From Bacillota bacterium (GTDB taxonomy: Bacteria > Bacillota > UBA4882 > UBA8346): a stretch of 7,454 nt of DNA. This document shows, one piece after another, positions 1 to 4,536 of this stretch (positions are counted from its first letter, which is position 1; each line of letters opens with the position of its first letter). The stretch covers positions 1-7,454 of the forward strand of contig JAEZKW010000289.1 of the NCBI GenBank assembly GCA_023415375.1, in the 5' to 3' direction. Under the pieces are notes generated by a model. The model was not told the origin of the DNA. It ran no database searches and saw only the letters and a list, made by a program, of their open reading frames with translations. Both the position numbers and the translations under genes were made by a program.

Positions 1-978
1 CGCGGCGAATATTTAAATGGATTAATCATGGCCGATTTACTGGGATGGGATTTTATCGATCCAGCCGAGGTCATCTTCTTTGACCAAAAAGGATTGTTTG
101 ATCCCGATCGAACACAGGGGGTCATCAGCGCCCGTCTGGCCAAACACGAACATGCCGTTATTCCCGGTTTCTTTGGTTCTTTGCCGAGTGGGGAGATAAA
201 AACTTTCTCCCGGGGCGGTTCGGATATCACCGGTGCGATTGTTGCCCGGGGCGCGGGGGCGGATATTTATGAAAACTGGACGGATGTCTCCGGTTTTCTG
301 ATGGCCGATCCGCGAATTGTCAAGAATCCTAAAAGCATCGAGCGGATCACTTATCGAGAACTTCGTGAGTTAGCCTATATGGGCGCCAGCGTTCTTCATG
401 AGGAAACTATTTTCCCGGTCAGGGAGGCCGGTATTCCCGTTAATATCAAAAATACCAATGCACCGGAAGATCCGGGAACACTGATTATTACCGATAAAGA
501 AGCCCGGCAAAGAATGGGAAACATCACCGGGATCGCCGGAAAAAAAGGCTTTACAGTCCTGACTATCGAAAAAGCCTTAATGAATATGGAATTGGGCTTT
601 GGGCGCAAAGTTCTCTCCATTCTGGAGAGCAATGGTATCTCCTTTGAACACATGCCCTCCGGGATCGACACAATCTCTTTGGTTATCGCCGATACGCAGC
701 TTGATCATAAACTAGATAAGGTTATCAATGAAATCAAACGCGAATGTAATCCCGATACAGTCGAGGTTTCTCCGAACATGGCACTTGTCGCAACGGTCGG
801 TTTGGGGATGACTTATACCCCGGGTGTTGCAGCAAAGCTCTTCACGGCTCTTTCGAAGGCTAATGTTAATGTAAGAATGATTGATCAAGGTTCCAGTGAG
901 ATCAATATCATTGTAGGTGTGGAGAATCAAGATTTTGAAAAGGCCGTTTGTGCTATATATGAAGGGTTTGTTGAATAA
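1..978 (+). CDS. lysC: Aspartate kinase, C-terminal part (5' end outside window)
   Basis: Aspartate kinase phosphorylates L-aspartate with ATP, the first cytosolic step towards lysine, threonine and methionine. The reading frame is open from base 1 (RGEYLNGLI before the ATG at 28), so that ATG is internal and the true start lies upstream. About 325 residues are visible; the family is usually 400-460, so the N-terminal part with the KFGGSS nucleotide motif is missing. Numbered from the internal ATG, visible landmarks are SRGGSD (61-66), GADIYENWTDV (77-87), the ADPR segment (93-96), and YRELRELAYMGASVLHEETI (109-128). Two ACT regulatory domains follow, roughly 174-245 and 250-316, the second with TPGVAAKLFTAL and SSEINIIV. 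ACT domains in this family bind feedback-inhibiting amino acids; which one applies here is not readable. The frame stops at TAA 976-978. The family call is very secure; the symbol lysC is a convention, since several isozymes share this architecture. Confidence 0.96.
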   Translation, partial: RGEYLNGLIMADLLGWDFIDPAEVIFFDQKGLFDPDRTQGVISARLAKHEHAVIPGFFGSLPSGEIKTFSRGGSDITGAIVARGAGADIYENWTDVSGFLMADPRIVKNPKSIERITYRELRELAYMGASVLHEETIFPVREAGIPVNIKNTNAPEDPGTLIITDKEARQRMGNITGIAGKKGFTVLTIEKALMNMELGFGRKVLSILESNGISFEHMPSGIDTISLVIADTQLDHKLDKVINEIKRECNPDTVEVSPNMALVATVGLGMTYTPGVAAKLFTALSKANVNVRMIDQGSSEINIIVGVENQDFEKAVCAIYEGFVE

Positions 979-1014
979 AGCGATGAAAACGCCGGATTTC
1001 TTTTTGAACAATGA

Positions 1015-1058
1015 GTGAGGGCATAGGTACATAGGTGCTCTGCGCTCTATCCCCTCAC
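1015..1058. terminator. Hairpin between aspartate kinase and rpmI, possible shared terminator
   Basis: GTGAGGG (1015-1021) pairs with CCCTCAC (1052-1058). After one C/C mismatch the stem continues as ATAG (1023-1026) with CTAT (1047-1050). The hairpin sits between the converging ends of the aspartate kinase gene (stop 978) and rpmI (stop 1083), which is where a shared terminator would be expected. Neither side has a T-run directly after the stem; the nearest plus-strand T-tract is at about 1076-1080. Its terminator role is therefore an inference from position. Confidence 0.35.
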
Positions 1059-1082
1059 CACTGAAGTTTCTTACATTTTTGG

Positions 1083-1280
1083 TTAACCATAAGGAAGCAT
1101 TTTTTTGATTGCAGCCATGTTAGAGCGGTCAACATATGTCGCCGAATGTAATCTGCGCTTTTGCCTTTTACTTTTGCTTCCCGCATTATGCAGGATATTA
1201 GCATGTGCTCTTTTTACTTTTCCGCTTTTGGTTAGCTTCACTCTTTTTTTCAAACCCTTATGGGTTTTCATTTTTGGCAC
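1083..1280 (-). CDS. rpmI: 50S ribosomal protein L35 (bL35), isolated from infC and rplT
   Basis: This is a 65-residue basic protein with the L35 signature: it opens MPKMKTHKG, continues with a KLTKSGKVKRAHA segment (16-28) and a KSKRQKRRL run (36-44), and ends IKKMLPYG. The length is normal for the family (64-66), and no key conserved stretch is missing. The protein is part of the large ribosomal subunit. The start codon is GTG (1278-1280), preceded by AAAGGA about ten bases upstream. The ATG at codon 4 would remove the conserved MPK start, so GTG is preferred. L35 is normally encoded as infC-rpmI-rplT, but here there is no IF3 gene upstream and no L20 gene downstream. The gene faces the aspartate kinase and is followed on its upstream side by unrelated accessory genes. 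It may be a relocated single copy or a second paralog. Confidence 0.93.
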   Translation of the reverse strand: MPKMKTHKGLKKRVKLTKSGKVKRAHANILHNAGSKSKRQKRRLHSATYVDRSNMAAIKKMLPYG

Positions 1281-1350
1281 TACTTCATATTCCTTTCTTG
1301 AACTAGAAGCGCTGTGATAATGTCATAAATTCAAGACGCTTCTTTGGAAT

Positions 1351-1420
1351 AATTGTGAAAAAGCAAGGTAAATGAACATTTGGATTTACGGTTTTTTCAG
1401 AAAGTGGCTTTTTCACAATT
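1351..1420. repeat. 14-bp perfect inverted repeat at the end of the DUF1062 gene, possible terminator
   Basis: AATTGTGAAAAAGC (1351-1364) is the exact reverse complement of GCTTTTTCACAATT (1407-1420). A second short pair lies inside it: GTAAAT (1368-1373) with ATTTAC (1384-1389). The right arm overlaps the last codon and stop of the DUF1062 gene (TGA at 1413-1415). The A- and T-rich arms could act as a transcription terminator for that gene, or the 70-bp unit could be a very small mobile element. Its position between two genes on the same strand favours the terminator reading. Confidence 0.5.
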
Positions 1421-1985
1421 CTTCAGGAACGGTTTGACTATCAATTATCAATATAACTTCTGTTTGCAGTCTGCATTTTTTTAAGTCAAGTCCGCTGGTG
1501 CTTCGGATTGATCCGCTGGTTATCATTTGTTCAAAAGCATTTTGAGATAAATTCAGTTTTTCCCGTAACAAAGCAGATACCTTTAGCCGTGATGGATAGC
1601 TTTTTATATGTAATTCAACAGGAATCGTAAAATCAATAGCGGGCCCTAATTTTTCATACTTGGGAAGACCAACTTCGGCTCCATTCTTGATTATTAGCTC
1701 CGTATCCATAGCATATTTCTTGACAAGCTCTCCGTTATTGCTATGGAAACCCTCAAATATTTCAGGGGCAATACTTTTGGGATTGATACGGGAGTAAATA
1801 GTCATATTCCATGTAGAATCGCAATCTGAACATTTATAGATTAACCATATATCTAAATATTTGCGTTGGGCGTTTACCCGAAACAATCTGGAGCAAACAT
1901 GCTCTGTTTTTTTACCGCACCGCTTGCAATACTTTATTGCAGGTGGTGGGGATAGATACTGTATCTCCCAATATACTGTTTGCAT
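1413..1985 (-). CDS. DUF1062 family zinc-ribbon protein
   Basis: A 190-residue soluble protein recognised as DUF1062 by overall sequence; no biochemical function is established for this family. Four cysteines in two CxxC pairs (C20/C23 in the YCKRCGKKT segment, C52/C55 in KCSDC) form a zinc-ribbon-like N-terminal half, with an extra cysteine at 31. The C-terminal half contains LREKLNLSQNAFEQM (140-154), which resembles a helix-turn-helix or S4-like segment. There is no signal peptide or membrane helix. The ATG at 1985 has AGGAAGGA nine bases upstream. It overlaps by one base the stop (TAATG) of a short upstream frame, so translational coupling is possible. Lower GC than the flanking core genes and the nearby decayed copies suggest an accessory, possibly acquired gene. 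A regulatory or nucleic-acid-binding role is an inference from the zinc ribbon. Confidence 0.85.
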   Translation of the reverse strand: MQTVYWEIQYLSPPPAIKYCKRCGKKTEHVCSRLFRVNAQRKYLDIWLIYKCSDCDSTWNMTIYSRINPKSIAPEIFEGFHSNNGELVKKYAMDTELIIKNGAEVGLPKYEKLGPAIDFTIPVELHIKSYPSRLKVSALLREKLNLSQNAFEQMITSGSIRSTSGLDLKKCRLQTEVILIIDSQTVPEEL

Positions 1986-2041
1986 TAAAATTTATCCTTC
2001 CTAGTTAAAACTGCATAGAAAGGATAAAAGTGGATTTTCAC
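1985..2041 (-). CDS. Possible 18-residue leader ORF directly upstream of the DUF1062 gene
   Basis: GTG at 2039-2041 opens a frame reading MKIHFYPFYAVLTRKDKF and ending at TAA 1985-1987, which shares one base with the DUF1062 start. It is preceded by AGGAAGGA six bases upstream, the same sequence that precedes DUF1062 itself. The DNA is homologous to the leader region ahead of the methyltransferase, but the matching peptide frame there is different; that frame here would read CENPLLSFLCSFN and lacks a start. Translation is therefore uncertain. It may be a genuine coupled leader or a by-product of the 53-bp tandem repeat. Confidence 0.3.
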   Translation of the reverse strand: MKIHFYPFYAVLTRKDKF

Positions 2042-2094
2042 AATTTATCCTTCCTATTAGAACTCAATAGAAAAGCTAAATGGTGGATTGCCAT
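1989..2094. repeat. Two imperfect 53-bp tandem repeat units upstream of DUF1062
   Basis: Units 1989-2041 and 2042-2094 both begin AATTTATCCTTCCTA and continue with a similar AACTnnATAGAAA-like core and a GTGGATT-like end. On the minus strand each unit supplies the ribosome binding site TAGGAAGGATAAATT. Within the first unit TTTATCCTT (1991-1999) can pair with AAGGATAAA (2020-2028), a nine-base stem that would hide the Shine-Dalgarno of the DUF1062 gene. A third related copy lies at about 3204-3250 before the methyltransferase. Confidence 0.7.
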
Positions 2095-2107
2095 AAATCT
2101 TTTTCAT
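2057..2107 (-). CDS. Possible 16-residue leader peptide, copy B
   Basis: ATG at 2105-2107 opens MKKIYGNPPFSFSIEF, ending at TAA 2057-2059. GGGAG lies about eight bases upstream, and the transcript would start near 2132 from the promoter at 2139-2166. The homologous frame before the methyltransferase reads MTKICENPPFFLSYSVLI, so the pattern KI-x-x-NPPF-x-x-S is kept in both copies, although a one-base indel changes the C-terminus. An ATG one codon earlier is also possible. The likely role, if translated, is a cis-acting leader that senses translation. Shared ancestry of the DNA explains the similarity equally well. Confidence 0.4.
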   Translation of the reverse strand: MKKIYGNPPFSFSIEF

Positions 2108-2138
2108 CATCGTCACTCCCGGTATTTTTTCTACGCAA

Positions 2139-2166
2139 ATTGTATCATTCGGTCCCGCGGAACCAA
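2139..2166 (-). promoter_or_regulatory. Promoter, extended -10 type, upstream of the DUF1062 leader
   Basis: On the minus strand TTGGTT (2161-2166), a 16-base spacer and TGATACAAT with the hexamer TACAAT (2139-2144) form a plausible vegetative promoter with an extended -10. The same hexamers and spacing occur in copy A (3297-3324), while the spacer bases have diverged, which supports function. It would transcribe the short leader ORFs and DUF1062. Confidence 0.6.
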
Positions 2167-2195
2167 ACCTTAAAGACTTTTAGTAAAGGAAAATG

Positions 2196-2225
2196 AGCCA
2201 ATACAGTGTAAAAACTGCGGGGCCC
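2196..2225 (-). terminator. Degraded copy of the CD3324 terminator
   Basis: AGCCAATACAGT (2196-2207) retains the left arm of the hairpin seen at 3354-3383. The opposite arm has changed to ACTGCGGGGCCC, so only the inner ACTG and part of the outer bases still pair. It follows the remnant of the CD3324-like gene on the minus strand and is probably decaying with it. Confidence 0.45.
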
Positions 2226-2235
2226 ATTCTAAGGA

Positions 2236-2271
2236 TTAATGAATGTTCCTTTGTTCCCATATTATCTTTTC
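2236..2271 (-). pseudogene. 3' remnant of a second CD3324-like gene
   Basis: The minus strand reads EKIIWEQRNIH and a TAA (2236-2238). This matches the C-terminus IQRIIWEQRNIN of the intact gene at 3394-3669. Further upstream the similarity stops and the frame holds no recognisable CD3324 sequence. It is a leftover of the duplicated unit and is not expected to encode a product. Confidence 0.75.
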
Positions 2272-2410
2272 AACACAACAAGGCATGCGCTTTAATCCGT
2301 TTCAAAAAAACCGCAAGAATTATTAAAACAACTGGTTGTCGCTCATCTACACCGGGGAACTTACCGGGTTGATAAAAATAGAATAGGCTGAGAAAAACGG
2401 CGGCGCAATG

Positions 2411-2475
2411 TTCAAAAGCATTTTGCGATAAATTCAGTTTTTCCGTAACAAACCAGCACCACCTTTGGCTGTTAG
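2411..2475 (-). pseudogene. Internal remnant of a second DUF1062 gene
   Basis: Bases 2411-2442 are nearly identical to 1530-1561 of the intact DUF1062 gene: TTCAAAAGCATTTTG, one mismatch, then GATAAATTCAGTTTTTC. On the minus strand they encode EKLNLSQNAFE. One missing base in CCCGTAAC/CCGTAAC breaks the frame upstream of that motif, and similarity fades near 2475. The fragment lies just downstream of the methyltransferase, in the place where a duplicated unit would have carried its DUF1062 gene. Confidence 0.75.
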
Positions 2476-2487
2476 TAAGATGGGACA

Positions 2488-3144
2488 CTATTCTACTACC
2501 TTTTCAGCAACAATAATGGTGGTATTTTCTACTCTCCAGACCATTTCAGCTTTCCCAAAATTAGCTATCCGAAGCATCTTTAACTGATTATCGACTGTAC
2601 ATGGAGTATCATAATGATAAAATTCACTATCTTGAATATTTTGTTCATGACGTATTCGCTCATTTTCTTTAAAATAAAAGTCCTCATCTTTTTGATCGAT
2701 TACCATATAATCGCATTCGATATATTTTTCACCCGGCTTTAGTGCTGAATAAATCCTTGAATATAGTTCTATCTTCTTAATATGCGGAAAGTGGTGCATT
2801 GTTTGGAAAGATATGATTGCATCAAACCTTCTGATTCCAAAATCGTAATCAAAATAACTCGCATTAATAAGCGTCATGTCTTTGTCGGGATGCTTTTGTT
2901 TTAATACATCCAGCATGGCTTCTGTTAAGTCAATACCAGTTACTTTAATATTAGGGTGAATTTTAAATATTTCGTCAAGTTCTAAACCGGTTCCGCAGCC
3001 AAGGTCTAAAAGATTAACTACTGTCCCCGGCAGTAATTCAGCCATTTTTTGATATCCTTCCTTACACCCGGTAACCTCGTTAATCATATGACTGTCATAC
3101 CCATTGACACGAGCAGTGAAAAAATCACTCATCTTTTCTATCAT
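2488..3144 (-). CDS. Class I SAM-dependent methyltransferase
   Basis: A 218-residue cytosolic protein with the Rossmann-type methyltransferase fold. Motif I is LLDLGCGTG (45-53), and the acidic residue that normally contacts the ribose is in GIDLTEAML (70-78). A motif IV-like segment follows at FDAIISFQTMHHF (107-119), then LKPGEKYIECDY (135-146). It resembles small ubiquinone/menaquinone-type or generic methyltransferases; the substrate cannot be predicted. The ATG at 3144 is preceded by AAAGGA about nine bases upstream; the ATG at codon 5 is less well placed. The gene lies between the leader of copy A and the DUF1062 remnant, so it probably entered the duplicated unit after the duplication. 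Transcription is likely from the promoter at 3297-3324. No terminator is evident after its stop. Confidence 0.9.
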   Translation of the reverse strand: MIEKMSDFFTARVNGYDSHMINEVTGCKEGYQKMAELLPGTVVNLLDLGCGTGLELDEIFKIHPNIKVTGIDLTEAMLDVLKQKHPDKDMTLINASYFDYDFGIRRFDAIISFQTMHHFPHIKKIELYSRIYSALKPGEKYIECDYMVIDQKDEDFYFKENERIRHEQNIQDSEFYHYDTPCTVDNQLKMLRIANFGKAEMVWRVENTTIIVAEKVVE

Positions 3145-3203
3145 CCGTTATTTTCCTTTCAGGATGCACACTAAATAAATGTTAACCCAATCGCAAATTA
3201 TAC

Positions 3204-3260
3204 TCATATTAAAACTGAATAGGAAAGAAAAAACGGTGGATTTTCACAAATCTTTGTCAT
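3204..3260 (-). CDS. Possible 18-residue leader peptide, copy A
   Basis: ATG at 3258-3260 opens MTKICENPPFFLSYSVLI and stops at TGA 3204-3206, about 60 bases before the methyltransferase start. GGGAGG lies seven bases upstream, a strong ribosome binding site that would be unusual by chance in this position. The peptide shares K-I-x-x-N-P-P-F with the copy-B leader. It has no signal sequence or membrane segment and would be too short to fold. It is best regarded as a candidate regulatory leader for the methyltransferase. Confidence 0.4.
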   Translation of the reverse strand: MTKICENPPFFLSYSVLI

Positions 3261-3296
3261 AATAGTCCCTCCCAATCTGGTATTTTATCTACTTAA

Positions 3297-3324
3297 ATTG
3301 TATCATCCGGTCTCTTAAAACCAA
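3297..3324 (-). promoter_or_regulatory. Promoter, extended -10 type, upstream of the methyltransferase leader
   Basis: The minus strand carries TTGGTT (3319-3324), 16 bases, then TGATACAAT with the TACAAT hexamer at 3297-3302. A transcript would begin near 3290, about 30 bases before the leader ORF start at 3260. The arrangement is conserved in copy B at 2139-2166. Confidence 0.6.
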
Positions 3325-3353
3325 ACCTTAAAGACTTTTAGTAAAAGAAAATA

Positions 3354-3383
3354 AGCCGATACAGTGGCAAAACTGCATTGGCT
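3354..3383 (-). terminator. Intrinsic terminator after the CD3324-like gene
   Basis: AGCCGATACAGT (3354-3365) pairs with ACTGCATTGGCT (3372-3383) around the loop GGCAAA: twelve positions with one G-U pair and one mismatch. On the minus strand the stem is followed by TATTTTCTTTT. It begins about ten bases after the TAA of the CD3324-like gene, so that gene is probably transcribed as a single unit, separate from the methyltransferase. Confidence 0.75.
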
Positions 3384-3393
3384 CATTCTAAGG

Positions 3394-3669
3394 TTAGTTA
3401 ATGTTTCTTTGTTCCCATATTATCCTTTGAATACTTTTCAAAGACAAAAAATATTTCTCGGATAATTCTTGCAGGCTATTCCCCGCCGAATAATCTTCAT
3501 AAATCTGTAAATTTCGCTGTTGTAATTCTTTGCGGGTGGATGTTTTTGATCCCCATTCTTTTTTATTGCCTGATTTTCTAGGTATATAGATAAACTCACC
3601 ATCTACATATTCTTGTACCTGCTCAAGCAAGTCATTAGGGAGTATATAAATTGCTCTCTTATAGCTCAT
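3394..3669 (-). CDS. CD3324-like small helix-turn-helix protein
   Basis: A 91-residue basic protein. It begins with a conserved ILPNDLLEQVQEYVDGEFIYIP segment (residues 9-30), continues with WGSKTSTRKELQQRN (39-53), and ends in a predicted helix-turn-helix: SLQELSEKYFLSLKSIQRII (65-84). This order matches the CD3324 family of small proteins common in Clostridia and related to Mor-type activators; a DNA-binding regulatory role is expected but no target is known. The ATG at 3669 has AGGAGA eight bases upstream. The gene has its own strong promoter at 3828-3856, an untranslated leader with an inverted repeat, and a terminator at 3354-3383. A remnant of a second copy is at 2236-2271. It may regulate its neighbours or itself, but this is inference from proximity. 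Confidence 0.85.
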   Translation of the reverse strand: MSYKRAIYILPNDLLEQVQEYVDGEFIYIPRKSGNKKEWGSKTSTRKELQQRNLQIYEDYSAGNSLQELSEKYFLSLKSIQRIIWEQRNIN

Positions 3670-3700
3670 TTTGCTCTCCTAAAAGTTTTCTCGATTAGGA

Positions 3701-3767
3701 ATAGCAAAGGCTATATTCACATCTGATTTTTGTCTTTGCAGCTGTTCATTGCAATAGCCTTTGCTAT
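3701..3767 (-). promoter_or_regulatory. 14-bp perfect inverted repeat in the CD3324 leader, candidate attenuator or operator
   Basis: ATAGCAAAGGCTAT (3701-3714) is the exact reverse complement of ATAGCCTTTGCTAT (3754-3767), with 39 bases between. Each arm is also partly self-complementary (ATAGC with GCTAT), so the leader RNA could switch between one long stem and two short hairpins. It lies between the promoter and the start of the CD3324-like gene. The first arm in the RNA overlaps the stop codon of the nine-codon leader frame. No T-run follows, which points to translation-level control or a protein-binding site rather than termination. Confidence 0.6.
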
Positions 3768-3793
3768 GCAACGATAACGATTGGATTAAGCAT
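3764..3793 (-). CDS. Possible nine-residue leader peptide upstream of the CD3324-like gene
   Basis: ATG at 3791-3793 opens MLNPIVIVA and stops at TAG 3764-3766, inside the first arm of the inverted repeat. AGAAGGAGGA (3804-3813) precedes it, an excellent Shine-Dalgarno but about eleven bases away, which is on the long side. The predicted transcript start from the consensus promoter lies only a few bases upstream of that site, so something is probably translated here. The design resembles leader peptides that control downstream translation by ribosome stalling. The alternative is that the Shine-Dalgarno is fortuitous. Confidence 0.4.
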   Translation of the reverse strand: MLNPIVIVA

Positions 3794-3827
3794 ATACTTA
3801 CAATCCTCCTTCTGCATGGTTTGCCAA

Positions 3828-3856
3828 ATTATAACATCGTCCTACCCCGTTGTCAA
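3828..3856 (-). promoter_or_regulatory. Perfect consensus sigma-A promoter for the CD3324-like gene
   Basis: On the minus strand TTGACA (3851-3856), a spacer of exactly 17 bases, and TATAAT (3828-3833) match both vegetative consensus hexamers at the ideal distance. Transcription would start near 3821 and run through the leader ORF and inverted repeat into the CD3324-like gene at 3669. Such a strong promoter in front of a small regulator suggests that control acts after initiation or by repression. Confidence 0.85.
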
Positions 3857-3893
3857 GAATTAGAGTATATTTATAGGTATTACAATAGGATTT

Positions 3894-3933
3894 ATACCCT
3901 CGTTTAGCTTCGCTTTTCAAATTTGTAGGGTAT
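3894..3933. repeat. Inverted repeat downstream of iorB, possible weak terminator region
   Basis: ATACCCT (3894-3900) pairs with AGGGTAT (3927-3933). The iorB stop is at 3961-3963, and its minus-strand continuation has a run of seven T (around 3943-3950) before this repeat. No strong stem precedes that T-run, so a classic intrinsic terminator is not convincing. The repeat may instead be an operator upstream of the promoter at 3828-3856. Confidence 0.35.
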
Positions 3934-3960
3934 CAGAGCGTAAAAAAACCCAAACATCCA

Positions 3961-4536
3961 TTAAACCATTTCCCCGCCGGCCCGGAAAGCCTTAAGATTA
4001 ACCTCCAGTAACTTTTCCGGCAGCTGCTCACGAAACACTTGTTCCCAGTCAATGCCGGTCATGCCGAAGGCCTTAACCATGGCGCCGAAAAGGACGATGT
4101 TCATCGTTTTTGGATTGCCGATTTTCTGAGCGATTTCGGCCGCATTAAAGGAAATTGTTTTAAAGGCTTTTGTCATTGCCTCAATAGAGCCTTCAGGATA
4201 GACCGCCATCCCGGCAGCAACTGGCATGGGAGCAATTGCATAATTATTGATAACTGCGATACCGGTGGGCTTCAAAAACTCATGGTAGCGTACAGCCTCC
4301 ATTTTTTCAAAGGCGACTAAAATATCGGCACCGCCCCGTCCGATAATGGGTGAGTATACTTTGCCGCCATAGCGTACCTGGGTGGAGACACTACCACCGC
4401 GCTGAGCCATGCCGTGAATTTCACTCATCTTGACATCGTAACCGGCTTGGATCAAACCTCGGGTTAAGATTTTGCTGACCAGAATGGTCCCTTGACCGCC
4501 GACGCCAACTAAAAGAATACTTTTCACCTCATTCAT
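3961..4536 (-). CDS. iorB: Indolepyruvate oxidoreductase subunit beta
   Basis: The 191-residue beta (gamma-domain) subunit of indolepyruvate:ferredoxin oxidoreductase. The cytosolic IorAB complex converts indolepyruvate and other aryl-2-oxo acids with CoA to aryl-acetyl-CoA, CO2 and reduced ferredoxin. The N-terminus has the glycine-rich motif SILLVGVGGQGTILVSKIL (6-24), followed by the family hallmark SEIHGMAQRGGSVSTQVRYG (38-57) and GADILVAFEKMEA (69-81). The length is normal for the family. The ATG (4534-4536) overlaps the TGA of iorA in an ATGA arrangement, so translational coupling and equal stoichiometry are expected. Its own upstream ribosome binding site, GGGTGA in the end of iorA, is weak. 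No accessory gene such as a phenylacetate-CoA ligase follows. Confidence 0.96.
   Translation of the reverse strand: MNEVKSILLVGVGGQGTILVSKILTRGLIQAGYDVKMSEIHGMAQRGGSVSTQVRYGGKVYSPIIGRGGADILVAFEKMEAVRYHEFLKPTGIAVINNYAIAPMPVAAGMAVYPEGSIEAMTKAFKTISFNAAEIAQKIGNPKTMNIVLFGAMVKAFGMTGIDWEQVFREQLPEKLLEVNLKAFRAGGEMV

Larger units (their letters stand above)
2052..2276. repeat. Segmental duplication, copy B (partner at 3204-3427)
   Basis: This stretch aligns base for base, with modest divergence and small gaps, to 3204-3427. The best-kept blocks are AACCAAACCTTAAAGACTTT, the TTAGTAAA segment after it, AAATTGTATCAT, and TTTGTTCCCATATTAT at the right end. In minus-strand order the copy contains the last codons of a CD3324-like gene, a degraded hairpin, a promoter and a leader ORF, the same order as in copy A. 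It is interpreted as one half of a tandem duplication. Confidence 0.85.
3204..3427. repeat. Segmental duplication, copy A (partner at 2052-2276)
   Basis: Homologous over its whole length to 2052-2276. In minus-strand order this copy holds the 3' end of the intact CD3324-like gene, a well-formed terminator, the TTGGTT/TACAAT promoter and a leader ORF, and then leads into the methyltransferase. The copies differ by scattered substitutions and short indels, so the duplication is not recent. Confidence 0.85.

Noticed and set aside
28..978. Aspartate kinase starting at the ATG at 28
   Set aside because: The frame is open to base 1 and the residues before this ATG (GEYLNGLI) belong to the conserved protein, so the gene is cut by the window edge.
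396..1317. Antisense or overlapping frames at 396-671, 712-1032 (minus) and 1105-1317 (plus)
   Set aside because: They lie opposite aspartate kinase or rpmI, have no family features, and are shadows of those genes.
2318..2394. Plus-strand stretch reading QELLKQLVVAHLHRGTYRV
   Set aside because: It looks protein-like but is short, has no start or ribosome binding site, and does not match a family I can name.
2270..2488. 72-residue minus-strand frame after the methyltransferase
   Set aside because: Its only recognisable part is the DUF1062 scrap EKLNLSQNAFE; the rest is composite sequence, and it starts inside the methyltransferase stop without a ribosome binding site.
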